A program made the translations under genes and the position numbers. Shown piece by piece: positions 54,672-64,000 of a stretch of 64,000 nucleotides of DNA. This DNA is from Metaphire vulgaris. Its lineage: Eukaryota; Annelida; Clitellata; Crassiclitellata; Megascolecidae. The notes beneath the pieces are model-generated. The model did no database searches, was not told where the DNA came from, and worked only from the letters and a program-made list of their open reading frames with translations. Within the stretch, counting starts at the first letter, position 1, and each line of letters starts with the position of its first letter. The DNA lies in contig CM030870.1 in assembly GCA_018105865.1 (NCBI GenBank), forward strand, positions 1,986,001 to 2,050,000, in the 5' to 3' direction.

Positions 54672-55156
54672 GCCTTAAGTCTAGTTACCCAATTTGCAGT
54701 TGTTGCAGCTTTAATGCCTCTATCATCTATGTAAAATAATGTAGGTGTGGCTGTTGGAGAAATCTAATTTTTAAAATAAATACTAAAAGTAGCATTTATT
54801 TTATTTGCATTTGGATGTGGTCATATTGCCAATAGATAATTTGCAGGTAATTTTAAATAGTTTGACAGCGCAATTACTGCGATATCTCTCCATAGTTTCA
54901 ACTTACATTTAATAGTGCTTTGTGGCTGTTGGAATTTTCCAAAAATTAAGAATTAGAAGTTACTGGTATGAGACCTATCCTGGTGCACCAAAGTATGCGA
55001 TTTAATGTCCAAAATGCACTGAAACTCCCCTACGAGCACCTATTGATTTCAAAAATTTTCCGGGGTTATACCCCGGACCCCAGACTTTTTCCCATGAATT
55101 TGCGGGGATAGGGATTGTCAATGTTCAGTGTCGAGTCTTATACGGCTACTTTTTCG

Positions 55157-55157
<1 letters not shown>

Positions 55158-55194
<37 letters not shown>
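55158..55194. repeat. AAT microsatellite
   Basis: About twelve AAT units inside the hAT element. Confidence 0.9.
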
Positions 55195-55196
<2 letters not shown>

Positions 55197-55491
55197 TGGT
55201 GTAGATAAATCCCTGCCGGACCCCCGGGAAGGGGGGAACCTGCTTCCAGCAGCCAGGGGGGGGATGGGCGCCCCTGCACACACATACACACAATATATGC
55301 ATGCACTGTTTATTCATATATTTGTCTTTGTCTTTTCTAAATTTTACTATTTTACATGAGAGGCCACATAAATGGCTTTAAAACAAAATAAGAATGTGAA
55401 ATGGCAAGGTTTCAAATCAGTAATATTGTGACCTCAATATGCAATTATTTCATATATGCAAAATGCTTAATAACTTTCAATGCTAACTCAC

Positions 55492-55597
55492 TTAATGCTC
55501 GTGTATGGTCAGGATGTCTCATACCATTTTGCTTAAGTCGCAGTAGTAGAATGTCAGAATTCAAATGTCGAGCAAGCAAAACAGATATGCAAAAATT
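55492..55597 (-). CDS. PIAS: PIAS-family SUMO ligase, PINIT-to-SP-RING linker exon
   Basis: Found by homology of the translation, since the ORF is short. Acceptor TGTCTTAG (55599-55598), phase 0. Encodes NFCISVLLARHLNSDILLLR and LKQNGMRHPDHTRAL, matching the PIAS segment NY.(V/M)A(L/V)YLV(R/K)QL....LLQRL...G...P(D/E)...AL. Donor TTAA|GTGAGT at 55491, phase 1, joins IKEKL of the next exon. Confidence 0.94.
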
Positions 55598-55716
55598 CTA
55601 AGACAAAAAATAACAGACAAAAACAAAAATTCCCACATAAAAAATTCAAATTTCAAAATATTAGCATGCATTACTAAATACATTGCATCATCACTAACAT
55701 AACCACAGAGACAATA

Positions 55717-55775
55717 TTTACTATGCAATATGTATTGTGATTCCTGCAGGAATCACAATAAATATTCATAGTAAA
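55717..55775. repeat. 59-bp palindrome in PIAS intron
   Basis: Centre 55733-55760 is a perfect 28-nt palindrome with GATTCCTGCAGGAATC in the middle; the outer arms TTTACTATG and CATAGTAAA also pair. It lies about 120 nt upstream of a PIAS acceptor. Confidence 0.9.
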
Positions 55776-56154
55776 ATAGCAAATGACTTGCTGTTAACCC
55801 CAAACCTTATAGACATTCGACAGCTCTCCTAAGAAGAATTACCTGGCTATCATAGGAAACTACTTATAATTATAAGTGGCATCATTTAGTCTGGTATGCC
55901 TCAACTGGTGGTGAAAAGATGGTAAATCAGCAGATGGATTAATGAAGGCTGAGGAGGGGAGGAGTTGGAGGATAGTGCAAATCTGCATTGATTAACACTG
56001 AAGCAGCAGTTCTCTGAATCACTGCAGTTCGCCAGTGAGCTACACATAATTGCCAATGCCACTACAGGATTTCTATGCCCACTCCCTGATAATCATAAAA
56101 TCAGACTATTAACCATTTGCTGTTGGTGAATATATGGCACCCATGGTATTATAT

Positions 56155-56427
56155 AAGTGGTTCTCAGGACCCTTTGCTGCACGGCCCACATTTAAAATTT
56201 TTTAAAATTTGCTGCCCTCCTGTCAAATTAAGCAATGGCATTGTTAGGTTTCCAGAATGAGTCTACAAGCAAACAAAAGATAGAAACTCCTTGATGACCT
56301 TTTTTGCTTATTTACTAGTTTATTTACTAGGTTCTCTATCTTTCCTTCTTTGAGATTTCCCCCAGGTCCACAAGGCTCCCTCTTGCTCCCCACCTTTCGA
56401 TCGAGGCCCATGGGTTGAGAACCACTG
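56155..56427. mobile_element. hAT MITE, CAGTGGTTC family
   Basis: Left AAGTGGTTCTCA (first base mutated), right TGAGAACCACTG. No clear flanking duplication. Relative of 6690-7388 and 8633-8717. Confidence 0.65.
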
Positions 56428-56599
56428 GTAGGCCTATATGTGATGACTTAAAAGATCATGTAGAAGCAAAACAAAAAATGCAGCTAACAAATATATTTAG
56501 CATTGAAGTATATCGAAAAATCCCTTTGTTCTTGTCACCTTATATAAAAGAAAGGGCTTAAAACTGGAAAGTGAAAATTACCAATGTCGCAAATTGAAT

Positions 56600-57140
56600 A
56601 TTATAAATATATCAGGTCAGGTCAGGTTTTTGTTTTCCAGCTGTGTCCAGCTATTGACTTTTCCATGACATATCTCCAAAGTTCTCTGTCCTTTGCTATT
56701 TCCTCCAAAGTCATTTGTTGTCTTCCGTCAGTTTTTCCGTTGAGATTTAGCCCTGCCATGAGCAGATCCTTTTCCAGTCCGTCCACCCATTGTCTTTTCG
56801 GTCTTCCTTTAGATCTTCTCCTCTCTGATTTGTACTAGAAAATTTGTTTTGGGTTTGTTATTTCTTCCATTCTGAGTATGTGTCCTGTCCATTTCAACCT
56901 TCTCTTTCTGATTACTTCAACGATGCTCGGTTGCAGTGTTCTCTCTCTAACTTCTTCATTTGTTATAGGTTCTTTGTCTAGTCCCTAATCCCTAGTATTC
57001 TTCTAAGCCATTTATTTCTGTTGCTATTATTTTTTTCTTCAATTCTTGTTTATGGTCCAAGATTCACATCCATATATTAGTATTGGTATTACACAAGTGT
57101 TGAGAATTCTTAGTTTTATTTTCATCCCAATTGTTATTAT
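56600..57140 (-). pseudogene. LINE C-terminal end, last piece of a four-times split element
   Basis: Minus strand, frameshifted: NKWLRRILGI, RKRRLKWTGHILRMEE, SERRRSKGRPKRQWVDGLEK, IAKDRELWRYV. This continues the LINE pieces 60290-60183, 59118-59086 and 58433-58216. The 3' side ends in AGGTCAGGTCAGG. Confidence 0.8.
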
Positions 57141-58215
57141 TATTATTACCAGACAATTTCTTCAGTGCAATAGACAAGACGTCCAAGACAAGAGCGCTTA
57201 ACAAGTGCAGTCAAACCCTATCTTAAATAAATATGTTTTTAAGTTTTTGCGGAAAGATTCAGCTGAGGCTGCCTCGGTCACGACGTCAGGTAACTCATTC
57301 CATACGGTCCGTTACGTTTTGGTCCCGCCGTTTTGGTCCCGGACTTTTTGGTCCCGCCGATTTGGTCCTGGACGTTTAGGTCCCTTTGCCCTTCCGTGTT
57401 TCGGTCCCAAGACTAACCCTAACCCTAACCCTAACCTTAACCCTAACCCTAATCCTAACCCTAACCATAACCCTAACCCTAATCCTAACCCTAACCCTAA
57501 CCCTGACCTCTGTAAGCAAATACATACACAATTTTCAGGGGACCGAAACGGACGGGACCGAAACGTCCGGACCAAATGGACCAAATCGTCCTGCTCCGCG
57601 TTCCATAGGATCGGGTTAGCTTTGGACCTGCGTAGTGAGGTATTCAGGACAGGACAGGTCAAGAAGTACTCGGTAGATGAACCAACAGCGTTTGAAAACA
57701 ATCCGCTGTCGAACACTGAGCCAGTGGAGGTGGTCCTGCAGCAACAGTGAGAAGTGGTCACTCCAACGGCAGCCGAAAATGACTCGAGCGGCCAGATTCA
57801 TCACTGACTGCAGGCGACACAGCTTGCTATCTGGCAGGCCAAGCAGGACACTGTTACAGTAATCCAACCTTGATAAAACAACCGCCTGGACCAACTGTAT
57901 CGCAGAGCTCACAGTAAGGTAGCATCGGACCTGCTTGACTCTCCGTACCTGATAGTGGCAGCACCAAACTACACTATTCACATGGGCTTCAAGTGTCAGA
58001 GTTTTGTCCAATATCACTCCTAGAAGACGCAGACTTTCTGAAGGTGCGATGGAGACATTACCGACCACGAAAGGATCTCAGCTCAACAGCCTCCTTCTGC
58101 CAGGGTGCTGATCCACATAAATTCCGTCTTGTCTAGGTTCAATGCGAGACAGTTTTCCCATGTCCAAGCGGTAACAGCAGAGAGGAGGCTATCGAAAGAC
58201 TTCTGAGCTGCTCTG
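57141..58215 (-). pseudogene. CR1-like LINE 3' half, inserted in another LINE
   Basis: Minus strand: NCLALNLDKTEFMWIST, LRLLGVILDKTLTLEAHVN, VVLSRLDYCNSVLLGLPDSK, LQSVMNLAARVIFGCRWSDH, LHWLSVRQRIVFKRCW, then a foldback insertion (57305-57599), then ELPDVVTEAASAESFRKNLK and TYLFK. The 3' UTR includes CAAGAGCGCTTAA-like sequence and the tail is ATTATTATT at 57137. Confidence 0.88.
57305..57599. mobile_element. Foldback element with telomeric-repeat core (c), 295 bp
   Basis: Both arms repeat TTTGGTCCCG-like units in inverted orientation (CGGTCCGTTACGTTTTGGTC left; CGGAGCAGGACGATTTGGTC reversed right). The centre 57412-57505 is about fifteen CCCTAA units with single-base variants. Flanks ATTCCATA (57297-57304) and GTTCCATA (57600-57607). 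The CR1-like protein frame joins across it. Confidence 0.9.
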
Positions 58216-58433
58216 ACATGTCTTTTGAAAATTTTGCTATGTAGCCTGTTGAAGGTTGATCTTGCCATTTCTATTCTTCTTTTAATCTCCAAGTCTGAGC
58301 TTCCCTCTGCTTCCAATTCACTTCCCATGTAAACGAATCTCTTCACCACTTCAATTTCTTTTCCATTGTGTGTAACTATTGGCCATTCTCCAACTTTCTT
58401 TGTCATTGGCACCATTTTTGTTTTAGTTAGTTA
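58216..58433 (-). pseudogene. LINE piece (post-catalytic RT), host of three insertions
   Basis: Minus strand: KMVPMTKKVGEWPIVTHNGK, EIEVVKRFVYMGSELEAEGS, SDLEIKRRIEMARSTFNRL. Directly follows 59118-59086 in the ancestral frame (GLQINI...KTKMVPM). Confidence 0.85.
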
Positions 58434-59085
58434 GTTAGTTAAGAAGTCAATTTCTATAGCACAAAATACATGGAAGAAGGCCAAAGTCAGGAGCGCTTTG
58501 CAGTTAATATGACATCTGATAAAGGTGAGTTTTGAGTTTCTTTGCAAATAATTCCGGATTCGACTCTCTTGATACATCACTAGGTAACGCATTCCAAAGA
58601 ATAGTATTTCCTTGCGTGAACGATCTTTCTCCAAATTTCAACATCCGTGAAGCAGGAGGAACGACCAACTTGACATCTCGCCTGGATCTGAGCTGAAGAC
58701 GCCTGTTAGTAGACGGAAGTCGGTGAACCAGGGCTACCAAGTAGTCCTGGAAATACGGATCATGCAAGGCCCGAAACGTTAACATGCACCTCGTAAAGGC
58801 AATACGCTCTGGAATGCGCAACCAGTGTAATATGTCTTTCAGGAAAGAGGAGATGTGTACTCCCCTTCTTACTCCAAAAATAACTCGGACAGAGGCATTG
58901 AGAATCATCTGAAGTCGACAATGTTGGTAGCTAGGCAGGCCCCAGAGAATAGTTATTACAATAGTCAACTCTGGTAACAACAGAAGCACGAACCAGAAGA
59001 GTCGCCGTTGAAGTTGGTAGGTGGTGGCGGATCTCCCTGATTCTTCGGAGCTGGTAATAGCAGGACCGGATAACAGTGCTGATGT
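58434..59085 (-). pseudogene. CR1-like LINE 3' end, inserted in another LINE
   Basis: Minus strand: STVIRSCYYQLRRIREIRHH, frameshift, LQMILNASVRVIFGVRRGVH, LHWLRIPERIAFTRCMLTFR, SFTQGNTILWNALPSDVSRE, KLKTHLYQMSY. 3' UTR with CTATAGAAATTG motif and tail (TTAACTAACTAACTAACT). Sister of the LINE at 50976. Confidence 0.88.
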
Positions 59086-59118
59086 TTATTTGTAATCCAA
59101 ATTTTCCACTCTCTGTTA

Positions 59119-60182
59119 TTAACCCGTTCCCGGGGGAATTAATTTTTTCAAGTCGTCCCCAATCGGGGTAATTAATTTGAAGGAAAGGCACTCATGTGAA
59201 AATGTGAACATACAAGTTTTAAACTTACTATATTTCAGGCTATATAGAAGCTAGAGAGATGCGGTTTGCACTGTTGTTTAGCATTTTTATTGCTCTTTCG
59301 AACCATCTGTGCCAAAAAAGAAAATTTTGGGGGTAGGGTTCACCCTACAGCCCAAAATAGAACCCCTCCCCAGCATTTTGGTCAAATTTTTTTCAAAGCC
59401 CCATAGCACAAATTTTTCCGCGGTAACCCCCAAACTGTGAGTGAGAAAGTTGTAAAAGGGTGTGATTGGAACAGAATAGTGCAAAAATTTTGAAGATTGG
59501 ACAAAATTTGGGGTAGTTATGATTTTTCAAACCCTACTACTCATTGCTCGAAGAAATGACAATTTTGCGAACAGATTTTCAATCTGAAAAACCGAACAAC
59601 TCAGTATATTTCAGGCTATATAGAAGCTAAAAAGATGCGGTTTGCACCGTTGTTTAGCATTTTTATTGCTCTTTCGAACCATCCATGCCAAAAAAGAAAA
59701 TTAAAATTTTGGGGGTAGGGTCCACTCTACAGCCAAAAATTGGACCGCCCCCAAAAAAACTTCAAAGCGCAATAGCAAAAATTTTTCAGCGGTGACCTCC
59801 CAACTGTGAGCGAGAAAGTTTTAGGGCGGTGTAATTGGAACATAATAGTGCAAACATTTTGAAGATCGGGCCAAAATTGGCGGAGTTATGATTTGTCAAA
59901 CCCCAGACTTGAGTCTTTTTCGAGGCATTTCAATGCAAAATCCCAGCATTTGGACGATCAACGGCAAGTTTTCTTGCTTATATAGTCAACAACAGCGAAG
60001 AAAGAGCTGCTATCTATCGAATGGATAGTAACTAAATCGAATAGTTGCTTTGGGGCGCTTTAAAACTTCAATGTCTGGGGTACACACATGCTTATGTGGT
60101 GCGACGTTTATAAACGGCATTCCCCGTTTGGATATGATTTTCGGGCGCCGTTTATATACGGCGTTTCCTGGGAATGGGTTAA
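59119..60182. mobile_element. TTAA-flanked inverted-repeat element, copy 4
   Basis: TTAA at 59119-59122 and 60179-60182; left TTAACCCGTTCCCGGG, right CCTGGGAATGGGTTAA. Unit starts at 59230 and 59606 (376 bp). Closest to copy 1. It splits a minus-strand LINE right after its catalytic box. Confidence 0.92.
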
Positions 60183-60290
60183 GGCCAATGTTAATTCTAC
60201 AATCCTTGAGAGGCATTCTGCTATAAGACATGTATCATCAGCATATTCTGCATCATCTATATTCCCGACTTATATACTAGCTTTAAGAAT
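60183..60290 (-). pseudogene. LINE reverse transcriptase catalytic piece
   Basis: Minus strand: DAEYADDTCLIAECLSRIVE then LTLA, continued across the TTAA element by LITESGKFGLQIN at 59118. YADD is intact here. Confidence 0.85.
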
Positions 60291-61195
60291 CCTCCCCGAG
60301 TTACACCAGAAGATCAACCACCCTCTGAATGTAGCCTACCTGGACATTAAGGCCTCATTTGACTCTGTGGATCGGATGGCTTTGTGAAAAGTATTGCATG
60401 CCAAAGGAATTCCAGATATCCTGCTCCGTCAGATTGAAGATTAACACCTGAATATGGGAACTAGCATCCGGATCAGCCAAAACCTCTGTGCCTGATTCTT
60501 AACTACATCAGGAGTGAGACAGAGCTATATAACTTGCACCAATCCTCCTTTGCATCGCCATCGGCTGGATCTTAGATCACATGTCTGTGAATCATGGCAT
60601 CAGCACTGGTCCCATATCACTTCACAGGCCTGGTCTACCCAGACGATACAACCCTGTACTACCCTCTACTATCAATGCCTCCGAATACCTTTCCAGTTTC
60701 AGCTGCACTTCTTTCTGCTCCACTTGGTATGAAGATTTCCTGCACCAAAACCAAGTTACAGATTTTCGGATGTGGATCACAGCCCACCTCAACCGTGGTT
60801 GACAAAGAGTATGTTGAGTCAGTAAACAGAACTTTTCATATACCTTGGCAGAGTCCAGTCCTCCAATGGACACTATATTCAAGACCTGACCGGGCAGATC
60901 ACTCTAGCTTCAGCAGCCATGTTCTCTCTGCATAATATCTGGCAAGACAGATGTCTCTCTGGGCATCAAGCTCCGTCTGAATCAGACACTTGTCTTATCT
61001 GTCCTACCTTATGCAGTCGAGACCTGGACCTTGCCTCGGAACTAAGGAATTTAGAAGCCTTCCATATGAGGTGCCGCCAGATCCTTGCAATCCACTGATA
61101 TGACTTCATTATCAGGGAAGAGATATCCTCTCGAACCGGATTACCATCACTCAATGAACTGATAAGGTCACTTGTAGGCTGTTTTCTATAGCTTT
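60291..61195 (+). pseudogene. LINE reverse transcriptase, degenerate, opposite strand
   Basis: Plus strand: LHQKINHPLNVAYLDIKASF DSVDRMAL, later TGLVYPDDTTLYYPLL (YADD changed to YPDD), GMKISCTKTKLQIFG. Many stops. Confidence 0.78.
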
Positions 61196-61526
61196 GCTTC
61201 TGCAGCTACCAACTATATGGAAGACTTGAAAGTAGACTTTGTTGTGCCTTTGACTTTGATTATGCAGGCAATGAAAACAGGCTCTCACAGCATAATGAAC
61301 AAATTAGACCACCTCCTTTCATATCCACCTTATATATTTTAAATAAATTAATTATTTTCAGATGTTAGATTAAAATTCGACAATTCAAAGATGAATCTGT
61401 GCTATAAACCACAACTTCAGAACAGTGATCATGAGAATCTACACTGTGTCTCTGTCTATACTCTATAGGCTTGTCACAAAAAATTTGCAAATTCTGTATT
61501 ATATACAGTATGCATGCCATACATAC

Positions 61527-61661
61527 CCTAATGGGATCAGCAGACCAAGTGACGTAAATTACATTGGCAGTTGTGGGCGACAGAGTACAAATGTGTGTTA
61601 TATTAACTGGTCTTCCAGGTCTTTTTGGTTCCACACCAGGCTTATTTGTTGGAATGGGATT
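61527..61661 (-). CDS. PIAS: PIAS-family SUMO ligase, PINIT-motif exon
   Basis: Acceptor TTGTTCAG (61663-61662), phase 0. Encodes [29 protein letters not shown] and [13 protein letters not shown]. The string GRPVNIT is the PINIT signature (usually RPINIT) after which the substrate-binding and nuclear-retention domain is named; KPGVEPKRP is near-invariant in PIAS. Donor AGG|GTATGT at 61526, phase 0. Confidence 0.96.
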
Positions 61662-61753
61662 CTGAACAATAATCAAAACATAACAATAACAAATTAATTA
61701 TTAAAAACTTAATAAATACATAAACTCCACCTTCAATGTAAAGTGCCAGTTGG

Positions 61754-62157
61754 AAGGTCTGAGGAGAGGGGGTGCAGCATTGCAGCATTGTTCCGAGGCC
61801 CATGGAGCTCAAAGGGGCCTGGGTCCGGTGATGATGATGTATTAACAATAGTCTGAACCCTGAAAAAGACTCTGACAACGGAAAAAAGGTCATCTTTGTC
61901 ATGAGCACAGGGGCCCGGCGAATGTCTGTTAGGAGGCCTGGGCATAAATCATGTTAAGTAATGTCATAAAAAGACCAATAAGCAAAAAAAGTTCATCAAC
62001 ACTTTTTCACACTTGCACTTGTAACGGGGACCCGAAATTCTGCTTTGAAAATCACCGACAAGCAAAAAATGGCATCAACTTTTTCGCACACTTGTCAGGT
62101 CAGGGCTCGTCACTATTTTTGGCACCGGGGCCCAGAAATTCTCTCGGTGGCCCTGCC
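61754..62157. mobile_element. Degenerate relative of the CAGGGCCTCCGAGAG MITE
   Basis: Right end CTCTCGGTGGCCCTG, left end decayed (AAGGTCTGAGGAGAGG). GCCAGTTGGAAG lies at both borders. Contains CACAGGGGCCCGG, GCAAAAAAAG and repeated GGCCC blocks as in 34021 and 54357. Confidence 0.65.
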
Positions 62158-62455
62158 AGTTGGAAGACAAATTTGAAGGAGTGCTCTAAACTAAGTGCAT
62201 TAAAACAGTTTTAATGCACTGAAATACTTAACAAATATCCAAATCAGAATACACAAATGTGAGATAACTTATTCTAAAAGCATATTTGAATAAATATACA
62301 AATGCAAAATCATCTTTATCAGAATAACAATAAGAATTGGTCAAATTAGCACTAGTACAAAGTCAACACCAAACCATTGATCATCATTACTGGCAGCAAT
62401 CTATGCATGGCATTGCAAGCAAGAAACCTCCATAACAGACTATAAAATGAAACTA

Positions 62456-63078
62456 CCGTATTTTCACGCCAAATCGCCGCTTGTGCTTATAGGCCGCTCC
62501 ACGTTTACAGGCCACAGAAATCCAGTAGCATGTAAATATTTTCATAGATAAGCTGCACACGAATATAGGTAGCATGCCCTCGGTCTCTCTCTCCTTTCTC
62601 TCTCCCTGTCTCTCCCTTCCTTCCTTGGTCTCTGCCTCCGTCTCTCTCTCTCTCTCTCGTTTTCCAGCCAAAGAGTTTTGGGACAAGTTTGTGGCTCGGG
62701 ATGACTCAGACTCCCAAGTCTGATAACAACCTCTGGGTGGTTTCTGGGCTACTACCTCAATCAACTGTTGCGGGTTTTGAGAAAAGTATATGGCAACACC
62801 GCAAAACACAGGTAAAATGCTAGTAATAAAGTAAAACAAACTTCTTTGGACTCTATTTCTAATTTAAATTATTTTTACAAGTCTAATGATGCACTTATTT
62901 AGCAGTTATGGCGCTGCTGGATTTATAATAATTACCAGTAGACTTAATTTATGTTAGAGGGCCTCCGGCTATTTGTAAGAATGCTTTTGTATAAGCCACT
63001 TACTATTATAGGCTGCATCAAAGGGTCTCTTCTTGTAAAATCACCTAGAAGCGGTGGCAATTTGGCATGAAAATACGG
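62456..63078. mobile_element. MITE with CCGTATTTTCA ends (~620 bp)
   Basis: Left CCGTATTTTCACGCCAAATC, right (reversed) CCGTATTTTCATGCCAAATT; the inverted repeats extend about 38 bp. The interior holds a TCTCTC-rich block (62580-62660) and other unique sequence. Target duplication not clear. Confidence 0.8.
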
Positions 63079-63084
63079 CAATTG

Positions 63085-63113
63085 TAATAATAATAATAAT
63101 AATAATAATAATT
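63085..63113. repeat. AAT microsatellite
   Basis: About nine AAT units just outside the right end of the preceding MITE. Confidence 0.9.
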
Positions 63114-63202
63114 TGAAAAAGTACAGAATAATACTAACATGCATTATGCACAATACATGCTCAACTTGAATATCTAGAGTTTTCTATAAGTTAATTACTA
63201 AC

Positions 63203-63344
63203 TGGTAGAGCTGCCAATTTATCATTAACATGAACAGAAACATTTGGTGGGAAATTATCTCCTTGATCACTTGTTGTTTCCGTGAAACAGAAACGCAGCA
63301 AAACTTGAAGGCCATACTCCACTACACAATCATCAATTAGTTCC
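63203..63344 (-). CDS. PIAS: PIAS-family SUMO ligase, first exon in window (PINIT domain start)
   Basis: The most 5' exon present. Acceptor TTTGTGTCAG (63346-63345), phase 2 entry. Encodes ELIDDCVVEYGLQVLLRFCF, TETTSDQGDNFPPNVSVHVN and DKLAALP. This is the N-terminal half of the PINIT domain (VQL.R.C..(S/E)T...Q.D.(Y/F)PPN..VKVN). Donor CCA|GTTAGT at 63202, phase 0, gives [11 protein letters not shown] with the next exon. The SAP domain and start codon must lie beyond 64000. Together the nine exons give about 410 residues over 42.5 kb. Confidence 0.94.
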
Positions 63345-63926
63345 CTGACACAAAGACAAAAAAACAAAGACAAGATCAAACAAAATGCAAGTATAAGGTT
63401 TTTTCCTCATCATATATCATATCTCATCATATATCTGACATTTAACAAGATACAATTACTAACATAATATATATATCATAAGATACAGAGAGAATAATTC
63501 CAAAGAGTTAATAACTTGTAACTAATACTTAACTAATAAAACATATAACATGAGTTAACATCAATACATAGTGTATGATTGACAATTTGAAATTGAACAC
63601 CAAATGTTTACTAGAAGTATCAAAACATATTTTCACGTTGAAAGTCTGTTAGTTTGGTAGCTAGTAAGATGAGAAAAGAGTTTCCCAAAGGAATATAAAA
63701 CCCCATCAGGTAGGCAGCTATGTTTCTAATAATAATTCTGATTATGATAAACACAAAAATAATGAAGGCATTGCAAGTCTCTATTAATTTCAATAATTAA
63801 ATAAATTGATAGGTGCATGAGTTAGTGATGGCAGTGATTATGTGAGGTAAAATATTTGATTGGAGTATACAGTACTTAAAGTGTAAGTGATGGGAGTAAT
63901 TTTTTGATCCTGAATCAAGTCAATAA

Positions 63927-64000
63927 GTATGATTTCATCATCTTCTTAAATTCATTAAGGTTCACAGAGTTAATAATCTGTAAGGGTAAATTATTCCAAG
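63927..64000 (-). pseudogene. LINE C-terminal end at window edge
   Basis: Minus strand: WNNLPLQIINSVNLNEFKKM MKSYLLT then stop. This WN.LP..(I/V)VN...(L/V)N.FK pattern is the C-terminal signature of CR1/RTE-like RTs. The element runs out of the window. Confidence 0.7.

Larger units (their letters stand above)
53857..55276. mobile_element. hAT element (1420 bp) with nested MITE
   Basis: Ends CAGGGGCGCCCA and TGGGCGCCCCTG; CACACACA on both sides (53849-53856, 55277-55284) is a duplication within a CA repeat. G-run-rich subterminal regions. Contains another hAT MITE (54357-54671) and an AAT repeat at 55158-55194. No transposase. Confidence 0.9.

Noticed and set aside
57205..57761. 181- and 149-codon ORFs with PNPNPN and GLGLGL repeats
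   Set aside because: They run through the CCCTAA core of the foldback element and parts of an opposite-strand LINE, so they are artefacts of the repeat.
61365..61676. Reading the 103-codon ORF as one gene
   Set aside because: Only 61527-61661 matches PIAS; the rest lies beyond clear splice sites.

Overview
This is a eukaryotic, most likely marine-invertebrate, nuclear window: AT-rich, intron-rich and packed with nested transposons. Two host genes are recognisable, with canonical GT/AG exon boundaries whose phases agree. Nothing bacterial, no operon, no CRISPR array and no rRNA or tRNA gene was seen. Telomere-like repeats here read CCCTAA/TTAGGG, which argues mildly against an insect. The species cannot be named from the sequence.

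Host genes. (1) EEF1AKMT4, a protein lysine methyltransferase of eEF1A, lies on the + strand in three coding exons (2218-2404, 5403-5689, 8085-8384; 257 codons plus stop). (2) A PIAS-family SUMO E3 ligase lies on the - strand in at least nine coding exons between 63344 and 20812. It covers the PINIT domain, SP-RING, SUMO-interacting motif and the acidic C-terminal end. Its first exons (SAP domain) are outside the window to the right. The two genes are convergent, about 12.4 kb apart tail to tail, and that gap is entirely transposon debris.

Layout. 1-8.4 kb: broken LINE, then EEF1AKMT4 with transposons in both introns. 8.4-20.8 kb: intergenic transposon graveyard (microsatellite, a 738-bp hAT-like element, a 4.3-kb inverted-repeat element holding a nearly complete CR1-like LINE, several LINE ends, two small inverted-repeat elements). 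20.8-63.3 kb: PIAS, whose introns hold a 5.1-kb hAT composite, more than ten LINE fragments, four-copy and multi-copy MITE families, and long microsatellites. 63.3-64 kb: PIAS intron ending in another LINE.

Transposon stratigraphy is unusually legible because target-site duplications survive: at least a dozen elements have 8-bp duplications (hAT type), four have TTAA ends, and two LINEs have 9-10 bp duplications. The most interesting signals are three unrelated foldback elements that all carry a telomere-like core, a 1.05-kb TTAA family with an internally duplicated ~370-bp unit (four copies here), a hAT MITE 12 nt from a PIAS 5' splice site, a 66-bp near-perfect hairpin inside a LINE, and a short TGACGA / A-run / TCGTCA hairpin module that recurs in different MITEs.
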